Source of the DNA: Chara braunii
Taxonomy: Eukaryota > Streptophyta > Charophyceae > Charales > Characeae
Direction of reading: 5' to 3'
DNA: 31,513 nt
Assembly: GCA_003427395.1 (NCBI GenBank)
Contig: BFEA01000162.1
Span: 2,678,655 to 2,710,167 of the forward strand
Shown: positions 9,938 to 18,483 of the stretch, in pieces
Position numbering within the stretch: the stretch's first letter is position 1
Layout: the number at the start of each line of letters is the position of its first letter
The notes under the pieces: model-generated
What the model was told of the DNA's origin: nothing
The model's input: only the letters and a program-made list of their open reading frames with translations
The model's database searches: none
Made by a program: the position numbers and the translations under genes

Positions 9938-10879
9938 GTCTCTATATCATTGCAAGTGCTTTCATTTCTTTCGCAATGGGTTGGCATTGTATTTCCTTGT
10001 GATGCACTTCGGAAACAGCCAGGATCGTAAGAGGAATGGGAAACTGAACATAAGGAGATTGAGGAGGAGGAAGAATAGGTGATAGAGACAAGGAAGAGTA
10101 TGAAGATCTGGAGTGCAAGGGGGAAGACGAGAATGAGGAGAGGAGGATAATGACGACCATGACAAGGGTGTGGTAAAGAGGAGCTGAACAGCAACGCGGA
10201 TGACATAGCACAAAGCTGGTAAGGATGACCTAGTAGTAGGAGAAAAAGTGAGGATTAAGACGAGCTCAAGAAGAATAAGTGGGAACATCAAGATCGATAA
10301 GAAGGAGAAAGGAGAGGAGCAATAGAACCACAAGCTCACAACGCTAGCTGGAGAATACAAGTAACAAGAGGGGCAAGGGGTGAGAGGACACCACTTGCTG
10401 ACATGGCCTCTCACGATTGCAGATATCAAACAAAATATGAACAGCACTTATTATGTAATGAAAATATAAAACAAAAATTTCCAAATTCTAACCCCTCCTA
10501 CCCTGGCTCCTCCACCTCCTCTTCATCTTCTTCCTATGCAGGTTGCCCATCATAAACCATGAATAAATGCAACACGACAATAAGGAGCACAGGAAGCAGA
10601 ATAGTCACACCAACACGAATATTGGCAAGCAGGGAGCAGGCCAATTAATATATGTCAGCAACAACACAGCTTTGAGCTCACATACTGCCCCTCCATACTA
10701 AAAGCCCAGCTGCAGCAGGAGACTGCCTGTGGGTACAGAAGGAGTATGAGAGGTTCAGAACGCCCAGAGAGGGAGCAGGCAAGCCGATAGCAGGGCCTCC
10801 ACCACAGGGGGCTAGTGCCGGGCAGAGAGGGCCCTCATCTGAGCATTTTCGTCTTTTCTCCCCCATTGCTATCATCCTG
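9938..10879. other. Unassigned purine-rich DNA
   Basis: From about 10030 to 10330 the plus strand is rich in GAGGA/GAAGA units, which gives artificial Ser/Leu/Pro-rich frames on the minus strand. From 10450 onward composition is mixed. No gene, RNA or repeat boundary is supported. Confidence 0.4.
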
Positions 10880-11335
10880 TCCAACATTTCGCTTGCCGGT
10901 GAAGACCAACCAGACTGTTGCCCCCACTGGGCATGCGTTTTGGGAGCGTCACGAGGAATCTGGGTCCTCGGCAGGCCTGAGGGGCCCTGATACAGATGTG
11001 CCCGCCCTAAGTGAAGGCATGCCTAACAAATCCTGAAAGGCCCATTGCTGTCAATTTTGTATTTGGGGTCCAGCCAGTTGTGACGCACCAGTTGGTTGAG
11101 GGAACACAGGCCCGAGCAGCAAAGATTTTCCATGGCCTTCCAGGCCTTTCCTGAAATGCAGGCCCTGGGCAAGAATCGCAGCATCATACACAGACAGTTG
11201 GGAGACCCAACCGAACGAGGCCCAGCAGCTGTAACAGAGGCACAGCCTCCTGGGGCCTACCGGAGCATTCTGGGCACAGGCCCAGCCCAGCCAGGCCGCC
11301 AGGGCAGGCAGACTCTTTCCATATAGGAAAGAGCT
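10880..11335 (+). repeat. Hairpin-rich repeat copy C, inverted relative to A and B
   Basis: The reverse complement matches copy A over several blocks: GCCTTCACTTAGGGCGG, CAACCAACT..GCGT..CAACTG, and the TATAT-loop hairpin. Here that hairpin reads CTCTTTCC-ATATA-GGAAAGAG (11313-11333). The stem sequence differs from copy B but pairing is kept. This copy is more diverged and carries extra GGCC-centred inverted repeats. The strand is given relative to A and B being read as minus. Confidence 0.6.
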
Positions 11336-11588
11336 CGCTGCCTGGGGCCTCGTTCAGCCACTTGCCAGTTTGTGCGGCAGCGCTGCTGGAGCGTAGGCTC
11401 GCGTGCTGCTGTGCGCTAAGGGCAAGGTGCTGTGCACGAGCGGTCGTGCGAGAAGAAGGGCGCTGCTGAGGGCAGCACCATAGCCCAGCCTCCATAGCTG
11501 GCTGAGGCTTGGACTACAGTGAGGCGCAGAGGTGGTCTTCGTGTGTGCAGAGGGAAGACGTGGGTGAAAGTCGAGGGAGAGAGAGAGA

Positions 11589-11590
<2 letters not shown>

Positions 11591-11627
<37 letters not shown>
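11591..11627. repeat. GAT trinucleotide microsatellite
   Basis: About twelve tandem GAT units follow a short GA run (11576-11590). Poly-Ile and poly-Ser frames on the minus strand are artefacts of this repeat. Confidence 0.95.
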
Positions 11628-12235
11628 TGAGGGCACATACCTGGTACTGGCGATGGTCTGCATTGGGCGACATCTTCAAGTACTTCGCTGGCTGCTGACG
11701 TCAACAGTTGCATTGTCAATTAGTCGGCAGACAATAGCTGTGTAGGAAGTAGGCTGGGCGCCGAGCGCCAAGGAGGGAGGTCCTGGACACTTAAGTTGGT
11801 GGTGACGAGAGCAAGCTCTCATTGACATTGGGTTTTCAGTGTTACAATTCTCCATTGGTGTAATATTGGTGCAATGCTGCTTTCTGGACACTGTGATACT
11901 TTCTGGCTTTCAATGTGATTGTGCAAACTGGATATTGTCATCTCGCTATTGCTCATTTTCCTTGCAGCATGGGAAAAAAATAAAGACAATTCCAATCCCA
12001 AAGGCTTCAAATCCAAAGCTCAAGAGTTTGAACACTGAGCGATGATGTCGAACAGCCGTATTTATTGCCTATGACACCAGTGTATGCGCAGTGTGCTGAG
12101 CATTGCAGTTTAAAGTCTGTGAACCCTGTGTTTTTCAAGGAATGCTGACTTTTGCTTAGTTTTATTGAGTCTATTGAGACATTATGTACGCTGTTCATGC
12201 CTTTAGGTGGGCGCATGGGTTGTTTTGGTGTGCCA
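11628..12235. other. Unassigned DNA
   Basis: No gene is supported. A pyrimidine run ending in CTTGCAG at about 11967 resembles a splice acceptor, and AATAAAG follows at about 11980. No coding frame continues across them. Confidence 0.3.
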
Positions 12236-12754
12236 TGTTACTAACCTGTGTGTCTTTGTGATGTTCCAAGTCTCATATAGGACATATATGCGATTGTGGA
12301 GTCTTGAAGGGGCAGGACTGAAATTTAGTTCGTACAAGGACGTGCATGAGACGTTTAAAGAGCAGATTCCCGCAAGCCCAGTAGGCCCTGATGTTACTAA
12401 CCTGTGTGTCTTTGTGATGTTCCAAGTCTCATATAGCACATATATGCAATTGTGGATTCTTAAACCACCAGTACTTGGCCCAGCTATCGATGCCGAGCCT
12501 GGCATGCCCCTGCACACCAATTTTCGCCGAAGCGACGGGGTACCGTTTCAATTTTTTTTTGGCTGGCGCTTCCAGCCATTGTGGTCCGGTACCCCGAAGC
12601 CATAAAGGCGCGGCGCTTTAACGGGAAAGTGCCGCGGCCGATAGCTGGGCCAAGTACTGGTGGTTTAAAGGGGCAGGACTGAAATTTAGTTCGTACAAGG
12701 ACGTGCATGAGAAATTTAAAGGGAAGATTCCCGCAAGCCCAGTAGGCCCTGATG
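12236..12754. repeat. Tandem duplication of a 156-bp unit
   Basis: Unit 1 (12236-12391) and unit 2 (12392-12754) share TGTTACTAACCTGTGTGTCT, ATGTTCCAAGTCTCATATAG, GGGGCAGGACTGAAATTTAG and GCAAGCCCAGTAGGCCCTGA in the same order. Unit 2 is longer only because a 201-bp element plus a duplicated TTAA interrupts it. The two units differ at scattered bases, so the duplication is not recent. Confidence 0.92.
12464..12664. mobile_element. MITE with 26-bp TIRs and TTAA target duplication
   Basis: Perfect 26-bp terminal inverted repeats begin ACCACCAGTACTTGGCCCAG (12464-12489) and return as the reverse complement at 12639-12664. TTAA flanks both ends (12460-12463 and 12665-12668). The neighbouring duplicate preserves the uninserted site: TTGA followed by AGGGGCAGG at 12304-12315 aligns exactly with TTAA-AGGGGCAGG here. 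Inside are a second inverted pair, CGGGGTACCG (12536-12545) with CGGTACCCCG (12587-12596), and a central 7-bp-arm hairpin (12560-12578), so one strand can fold end to end. There is no coding capacity. TTAA targeting is typical of the piggyBac superfamily, although the ACC termini are not its usual ends. Confidence 0.9.
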
Positions 12755-12937
12755 TGGCATGCAAGGGTTCAGGCCCATTGCCCACAGTGACACCAGGCTT
12801 GCGTCATTTCAAACTAATTTTTGCACTGGTGGATTTGACTTTTCAACTCCTATTTTATTTTAAGAGTTTTTAGTACTTTTTACCCACCTGCATTCTTTTC
12901 ATTTATTTTATCGGTGTATTTCAGTACTTTGACCATA

Positions 12938-12952
12938 CTAGGACCAGAACCC
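12938..12952. repeat. Target-site duplication flanking the U6 copy (left)
   Basis: CTAGGACCAGAACCC occurs here and again at 13060-13074, immediately on either side of the U6 sequence. A 15-bp duplication is the length expected of LINE-mediated insertion. Confidence 0.85.
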
Positions 12953-13059
12953 TTTTCTAAAAAAATTGGACCAGTTCTCGATTTATGTGTGTCATCCTTG
13001 CGCAGGGGCCATGCTAATCCTCTCTGTATTGTTCCAATTTTAACGGATGTCCCAAAGGT
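12953..13059 (-). pseudogene. U6 spliceosomal snRNA retropseudogene
   Basis: The minus strand reads GGGACATCCG, TTAAAATTGGAAC, the ACAGAGA box, GATTAGCATGGCCCCTGCGC, AAGGATGACAC, AAATCGAGAA and TGGTCCAA followed by a T7 run. This is essentially the whole U6 snRNA, which forms the catalytic core of the spliceosome by pairing with U4 and U2 and the 5' splice site. Substitutions relative to the plant consensus occur after the ACAGAGA box, in the ACACGCACAAA segment and near the 3' end, and the 5' stem-loop is degraded. There is no plant-type TATA or upstream element where a Pol III U6 promoter should be. Flanking 15-bp direct repeats mark it as a retroposed copy. Confidence 0.9.
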
Positions 13060-13130
13060 CTAGGACCAGAACCCAATATCGTTCCAATTTTAACGGATGT
13101 CCCAAAGGACTAGGAGCAGAACCCAATTTT
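13031..13130. repeat. 50-bp tandem duplication of the U6 5' end plus target site
   Basis: Positions 13031-13080 and 13081-13130 are near-identical. Each begins GTTCCAATTTTAACGGATGT (the U6 5' third in reverse) and ends with the target-site sequence. The outer copy keeps a slightly better U6 5' end (GTCCTTTGGGACATCC on the minus strand). Confidence 0.92.
13060..13074. repeat. Target-site duplication flanking the U6 copy (right)
   Basis: Identical to the 15 bases at 12938-12952. A third, one-mismatch copy at about 13110-13124 comes from the 50-bp duplication described next. Confidence 0.85.
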
Positions 13131-13141
13131 GTCTCTTGTGC

Positions 13142-13158
13142 TTTTTTTTTTTTTTTTT
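13142..13158. repeat. Poly-T tract
   Basis: A run of 17 T bases followed by AA. It could be the A-tail of an older minus-strand retroposed sequence. Confidence 0.8.
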
Positions 13159-13274
13159 AATCACCTGCACACACACATGCCCACCTATTCTGGTCTCTTA
13201 TCACCGGCAAGCATCAAAGTATTGTTACAAAACAAAGACAAGATACCAGATAGAAAAGAACTGGAGCGGGACAA

Positions 13275-13505
13275 GACATGGTAGCTGATTTGGTTAGAGC
13301 TCTGGCGCTGCAACGGGGAGGTTGTGGATTCGATTCTGTCGGCCATCAACTCCCCTGCGCACGATCAGTTGGTGCTAGGTTGGTACCCCGCATACTTGTT
13401 CCCCAGCCTAGTACAGCACATACAGAGATCAGTCAACGCAGTAGTTCCGTAGGTAGACCTAGGTGCTGTAAGGAGGAGGTCCATGGTTCGACTCCGATTG
13501 GCCCA
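13275..13505 (+). mobile_element. Dimeric tRNA-derived SINE-like element
   Basis: Two tRNA-like units lie in tandem, 160 bases apart. Unit 1 has an A-box-like TAGCTGATTTGGTTAGAGC at 13282 and a B-box-like GGATTCGATTC at 13326. Unit 2 has TAGTTCCGTAGGTAGACC at 13442 and a consensus B box, GGTTCGACTCC, at 13485. The A-to-B distances of 44 and 43 bases are those of real tRNA genes. The two units resemble each other (GCTGCAA..GGGGAGGT versus GCTGTAA..GGAGGAGGT, then TCGGCC versus TTGGCC). Acceptor and T stems do not pair properly, so these are not working tRNAs. Pol III boxes in a dimer are typical of SINEs. The ends and target duplications could not be fixed. Confidence 0.65.
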
Positions 13506-14009
13506 ATGCATCACAGGGTAAAAAGTCGGAGAGGGGTCTAGTGAATGATGGACGTATACCTTCTAATGATAGGCTAGAGCATCCAGGTCGTATTAACAAC
13601 ATAGCTAGAATAACCAGTCACATTGCTAGGTGGGTACACCCAGGTTGCTCAGGGGGTGTCATGGTTAGACCTTTTAAGGGGTGCCATTAGACACTGCCTG
13701 TGATATCTAGCGTATGAACGACTAGATCCATACATTGGGGAGCCCGAGCAAGTTTGGGGGACAATTAGGGGTTTACCCATGGGACCTTAAAAAGAGTGCT
13801 TACGCCTATCGCCCGAGGTATCCGTATGACAGGGCCTGCTCTACCATGCTTCAACAAGGGCTGAGTGAGGTTCTTGCTCAGCCCGGGTGCCTATAACCGC
13901 TGTCTTATCAGGTCATCCCATCAAGATGGCAGAAGGGTGATGGTCCTGAGTGGTAGACACTGAGGACCATTTGATGGTTGCTTCCCTTGTTGTGGTGGTG
14001 ATGTAGGCT
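13506..14009. other. Unassigned DNA
   Basis: This could be the SINE body or tail, or unrelated sequence. A hairpin, GCTGAG...CTCAGC, lies at about 13860-13882. A short plus frame near 13711-13790 looks protein-like (YERLDPYIGEPEQVWGTIRG) but is too short to assign. Confidence 0.3.
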
Positions 14010-14660
14010 GGTTTCACTGGGGGTAAAAGGGTATGGTGTGGCCTTCTTTACCACATTTAAAGCATTGTTGATTGTCCCAGCATTGACAGGTAAGTTTGTT
14101 TCCAGGGTTGACGTTCCTCGCGCCCTGGGTGTGGTGGGAACCTCCTTGGACTACAAGGTCCAGACCTGTCAGCTCCTCCTTGCTGTGATGGTCGCTGCCA
14201 ACCACCTCCTCGTCCTTGTGGTTGGGACCTTCCTTTACCACCATCTCTTCCTCTTGACCCTCCCTCATTGGCTGCAATGGTGGCGTTAGCCCCCTCCCTG
14301 AAAATACTCGTCGTCACCATCATCTTGTATAGCTTCTAGGGGGACTAATTCTGCATCTCCTTGCTGAAACGACACCAAGACATGGCCTGCGGTCCTAGCA
14401 CTGTTGAAGACCTTCATCCCCTTGTACATATTACCTTTTCCAGTTCATTTGAGAAAGGAAGATCACGTAGTTGCTGCAGTGTGGCTAATTGTCAAGCCCT
14501 CTCGGTATATTTCCTATAGGAGAAACCTGGTTGACCCATCTCTACGACTAGCACTGAGCTAATGGATTGAAGCATAGCCAGGTGATTTTGGTTCACCTTC
14601 TGTTGCGTTGTAACCTAATGACCATACTTTCCAATTTTAGGAAATCCATCTTGTGGGTCA
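14010..14660 (-). pseudogene. Gypsy gag fragment: capsid end and zinc knuckle (element 3)
   Basis: From high to low coordinates the minus strand gives KYTERA, QLATLQQLRDLPFSNELEKV, a Gly/Arg-rich linker (SRGRDGGKGRSQPQGRGGGW) and CFKCGKEGHTIPFYPQ. This is the C-terminal half of a gypsy Gag. In the knuckle the spacing C-x2-C-x4-H-x4 ends in Tyr where the fourth ligand should be Cys, so zinc binding is broken. Stops and at least two frameshifts are present. No protease or RT follows. It belongs to a family different from the knuckle at 5846-5887. Confidence 0.75.
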
Positions 14661-14707
14661 AGACCTCTGCCTTGCGCCACTTAGTACTATGGATATCCAT
14701 GATCTTG

Positions 14708-14708
<1 letters not shown>

Positions 14709-14746
<38 letters not shown>
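14709..14746. repeat. Poly-T tract, about 38 bases
   Basis: An uninterrupted T run lies inside the gag-like region. It may be the A-tail of a minus-strand retroposed insert or a slippage expansion. Confidence 0.95.
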
Positions 14747-14749
<3 letters not shown>

Positions 14750-15235
14750 GGTGTTGTAGAGGCCAAGGACCAGACCCGCGGTGATTGCTGGTATCGGCAG
14801 CCAATGGTTGTCCTGACAGGATAGGCCACCTACCCTACCCTTCCCCACGTTAATACTCCGAGGGCGCCCCCTACTATCCTACCTCAGTGTGACCAGCACT
14901 CAGGACCATCACCCTACCATTATCGAGGGCAACTTGGACCAGACAGCAGTGACAAGCACCAAGCTGGGCCAACCTCCCAGCCCTAGCGGAAGCGGAAGTG
15001 GACGAACCTTGCCATATGGGAACTTCGCACGACAGGCTCATGCAATCTTCTACAGGCCCAATTCAGAGAGTCTACCCAGCAGGATTACCTAAGCAAGGCC
15101 GGGCAGCGCCCACGGACACATCCTACCGTCCTTCCCCTAGCTTACCCAAGGCTAGGTGGAACTCAGACTAGCCGGAGCGACTTATATCCCTACCCTACCT
15201 AGAGCTAAGCCATGGGTGAGTAGACCCCATCAAAT
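14747..15235. other. Unassigned DNA
   Basis: C/A-rich plus strand with CCTACCC words. No recognisable product. Confidence 0.35.
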
Positions 15236-15410
15236 ACCTGATAGACCCCCCCAGCCCAGTATCGTAGTTGTGTGTATATGCGTGTGCCCAGAGGCTATGT
15301 ATGTTTGTATGAGCCCATAGGGCCATGTTTTTTGTGCCTGCCCGAAGGCTATGAGTGCTCTGTGTAACTGTATAGCGAGATGTATGTGCCCGAAGGCCAG
15401 ATATGTGCAG
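15236..15410. repeat. Diverged short tandem repeat with GCCC-x-GGC hairpins
   Basis: Units of roughly 45-60 bases recur, each with a TGTATGTG-like run followed by GCCCAGAGGC, GCCCATAGGGC, GCCCGAAGGC or GCCCGAAGGCC. Leu/His-rich minus frames here are shadows of it. Confidence 0.5.
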
Positions 15411-16085
15411 GATTATGTAGAGGGAACTATGTGTTCGTTTGAAGAGATGACAGGCCAGGCTGGACAAGAACCCCCCCCCCAAAGTCCCAAGCCAGACTCA
15501 AACCCATGATCTATGACATGTGACCTGACATGTGACCTGAAGACTCTACCATTTGAGCGACAATCGCAAACGGCTCGTGTGTGATATGCTAGACTTGGGA
15601 GATCAACAGAACAACCACGAGCAACAGCCACAAGCAACCCACGCAGTATCAAAACCTGACATACAACACCATGGACAACCCTTGGGTGGTGCGCAGGCAG
15701 TGTCTGTATAAGCTTACCGTGCGTCAGCCCAAGGGGGTGTGTGTCCAGCTGTGCGTAGGCCAGATATGTGCAGTAACTATGTGTTCGTTTGAAGAGATGG
15801 CAGGCCAAGATGGACAAGAACCCCCCCCCAAAGTCCCAAGCCAGACTCGAACCCGTGATCTATGACATGTGACCTGAAGACTCTACCATTTTAGCGACAA
15901 TCGCAAACGGCCCGTGTGTGATATGCCAGACTGGGGAGATCAACAGAACAACCACGAGCAACAGCCACAAGCAACCCACGCAGTATCAAGACCCGACATA
16001 CAACACCATGGACAACCCTTGGGTGGTGCGCAGGCAGTGTCTGTATAAGCTTACCGTGCGTCAGCCCAAGGGGGTGTGTGTCCAG
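15411..16085 (-). repeat. 350-bp tandem repeat carrying tRNA-type promoter boxes
   Basis: Landmarks such as CTATGTGTTCGTTTGAAGAG (15427 and 15777) and AACCCTTGGGTGGTGCGCAG recur 350 bases apart, giving two nearly complete units. On the minus strand each unit holds an A-box-like TCGCTNAAATGGTAGAGTC and a B-box-like GGGTT[TC]GAGTC. In unit 2 the A-to-B distance is 43 bases (15897 to 15854). Unit 1 has a 12-base internal duplication (CATGTGACCTGA) that stretches it to 55. Stems do not fold into a proper tRNA, so this is best read as a tRNA-derived SINE duplicated in tandem. A poly-C run follows each unit's B box (about 15470 and 15822). Confidence 0.7.
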
Positions 16086-16435
16086 CCACCTCGCCAAAGT
16101 CTCTTAACCTAGCTCTCAACTCACCAGGAACACATCAGTGATGGCTTGCGCCATAAAGGTTTAAGCTATCCTCAAGACTGGTATCTACTGCTTGTTGCAT
16201 TACCCACCCGTTTGCATCATCTTTCAGTGCAATGCACACAAAGATCTCCTGGCGATCCCATGAGATCTGTTCTACAAACACAAAGATCCATATCTCAACA
16301 AAACACAAGTATATATCCTTGTCCTTCTATTGTGATAAAGGTCAGGGATCTTCATCTTGTAGCGGAATCTATCCTCACCTATTTCACAGCGGGTTTCCTC
16401 ACTGCGTCTGTTTCGCCTCCTCGATGCCCTCTTTC
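16086..16435. other. Unassigned DNA
   Basis: Mixed composition; no motif or repeat boundary recognised. Confidence 0.3.
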
Positions 16436-16905
16436 TTCTCCTCCAACAGCCTACCCTTCCAACTCTACTATTAATGTTTCCGGAAAATCCTCAAATATAG
16501 CCTTGAAGGTTTTCTCCACCCTCCTCTTAACCACTATTTGAAGTGGTTAGGCTGTCGTTGAGGATATCAAAATTATGATCCACCTGAATCCTATCCTTCT
16601 CCATGCTCCTCACCACCTCCTCCAGCTTTTACTGCAGCTTCTCAATTGCCAACTGATTATCAAGGGCAGTGTGGGTATCTGGTCCACATCCACCACGCCA
16701 CTCTCTTACTGATCTTTTACGTGGTGGAACAATAACTTCCAATATTTCTACCACCACTTCTACGCTTTCTCCACCTCTTGTTTCGACTTTTTGATCGACT
16801 GCTCCAATTCCTCCTTTCTCTTCTTCGCCTCCGCCTGTTTCTTTCCACTTCCACCAAACAATCATTAACAGTAACAATGGGGGCCCTGGTTCCAACTCGC
16901 AAAGG
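16436..16905 (-). pseudogene. Charged coiled-coil debris, possibly gag N-terminus of element 3
   Basis: One minus frame near 16850-16780 reads KQAEAKKRKEELEQSIKKSK then QEVEKA, a typical charged coiled coil. About 300 bases further down the same strand comes KRRVEKTFKAIFEDFPETL. Several stops lie between. Long charged N-terminal coils are common in gypsy Gag of this kind, and the capsid remnant at 14010-14660 lies downstream on the same strand. One element interrupted by the 350-bp repeats is therefore possible. The link is inferred only from order and strand. Confidence 0.3.
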
Positions 16906-17141
16906 CTGCGTCCCGCCACTGGAGGTCTCTCCGTTTTCGCCGCCTCCTCTCTACTCCATCTTCTTTCTTCTTCGCTCTCTTCTTCTCCTTTCCCTCCTTC
17001 TCCAACCTTACACTGTCTTATACTCTTTGGCGGTTACTTGTACTCCTCATCCCCTGGCCGTAATGTGCACACTACGCCAAACTCCAAGAGGAATAGAAAA
17101 CCGAAAGAGGGGTTAGAAAAGAGGAGAAAGAGCCAGAATAG

Positions 17142-17485
17142 CATACATGGGATAGTGGACCATTTTGCAGAACCGGTAGCAGTCAATCTCAACAGATCCC
17201 GTTCCACCACCTCCTAGACATAGACTTACCAGCTGACTTCGATGTCCACGCCCACACACTCTACCCACTTGACACTAACTCAACCTACCTAAGGCTGACT
17301 GACCCCGGATCAACTTGATTACCGGGTTCTGGATATATTACCCTTCCCCGTGCACAAGCAGTTTAAACACAGCACTGTGGTGCTTGACCACTGTAGACAG
17401 GACGACGGGGCCAGGTGGTATCTCCGCTACCCAACTGGTCAGTCCCTCGTGCGGATGGGGTTTTCATACACGCAGTCAGTACCAG
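17142..17485 (+). pseudogene. Unidentified protein-like fragment with one frameshift
   Basis: Frame 1 gives HHLLDIDLPADFDVHAHTLY, PLDTNSTYLRLTDPGST and a TGA at 17316. Shifting by one base continues as DYRVLDILPFPVHKQFKHST, VVLDHCRQDDGARWYLRYPT and GQSLVRMGFSYTQ before a stop. Both halves have ordinary amino-acid composition without low complexity. I do not recognise the family. It could be part of a transposon polyprotein or of a host pseudogene. Confidence 0.3.
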
Positions 17486-18483
17486 GCTAGCCAGGTTGTT
17501 TTACGAGCACCTGCCGCTCACACCCTTACAGCTACTTTACACGGTTTTGCTATTTGCAGACTTGACCTTCGACACTTAAGCTAGGACTGGTTGACTAGTC
17601 CTTTGATCCTCCCTTACAGCGACAGGGTCCCACCGGGCAGAATGGCCCCAGCAAGGCCAGCAACTCTACCCACTTGCTAGTAGACAGAAAGGACCCCTTA
17701 CCCTTGAAGGGTACCACAGAGTACTCCCCAACCTCCCCTTACTGACCTGGACAAATTGACATCAGCAAAAAGGACGATGACTTCTACTCAATCCAAGAAA
17801 GGCCAACAGACAGGGAATCAAAGTCATGCATGCATCATACAAGGCTTAGGGCATCTGGGTACTTCACTTCCAGTTGGTTGTTGATTGCTCCACATTAGCT
17901 GAGACCAGCAAGTCGCCTGTTCAAGCTCAATCTTGGCTGCAGGTACGTGCTTTTCTCCTTCTCTCGACCTGCCTTCCCCTGGCCAAAACCCAGACGCCCT
18001 CACCCTACTATAGTACACTACTGTTACGTGACTGATTCAAATTCCATCCAACAAGTATCAGCATATTCCCATACACACACAAGATAAGAAAAGCAGACTT
18101 GGAGAAACCAAAGCCACACCGAACCGAAGAGAAATACACAGCGCAAGATCAACACAAAATATAGAATCAAAATTAATTTCAGGTTTGTTATCCCTCTTCC
18201 TCCTGCAATTCAATCAGCTGCAGAAACTTCCCAAGAATCCCAAGCATGTTTACACAACCCCGAACAAGCTCAAACTATGTTTCATCGAGTTCAACTGGAG
18301 ACTTCTCCTTCCTCCATCATCCTCAGTCAACCTCTAACTATGGCGCCCTTCTAGAAACCAGCGCCAATCAGGAGAACACACAAAACGCCAATTAGGAGGG
18401 CAGCACCAGCTCCTTGGACGAAGAAGAACCTCCTGCTCGAAGAAGAAAACAACTAGCTTCCATGAAGAAGATGATATGGCAGC
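17486..18483. other. Unassigned DNA with one tRNA-like patch
   Basis: At 17867-17930 the plus strand reads TTCCAGTTGG ... GCTCC ... TGTTCAAGCTC, loosely resembling A and B boxes about 52 bases apart. The match is weak. The rest, including A/C-rich sequence at 18050-18180, shows nothing assignable. Confidence 0.25.

Noticed and set aside
9681-10082. Long Phe/Ser/Leu-rich open frames
   Set aside because: They are translations of a TTC-rich microsatellite in several frames, with no start context or domain.
11354-11719. Minus-strand frames with Ile or Ser runs
   Set aside because: The runs come from the GAT repeat at 11591-11627. Both overlapping frames are equally open, which indicates low complexity.
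12484-12708. 74-codon minus frame spanning the MITE
   Set aside because: It runs through the terminal inverted repeats and internal palindromes. It shows no transposase motif.
12953-13059. A functional U6 snRNA gene
   Set aside because: The 5' stem-loop is degraded, no plant-type upstream element or TATA box is present, and target-site duplications mark retroposition.
15840-15910. A functional tRNA gene on the minus strand
   Set aside because: The A and B boxes are well spaced, but the acceptor, anticodon and T stems do not pair. The sequence is repeated with surrounding non-tRNA sequence, so a SINE is more likely.
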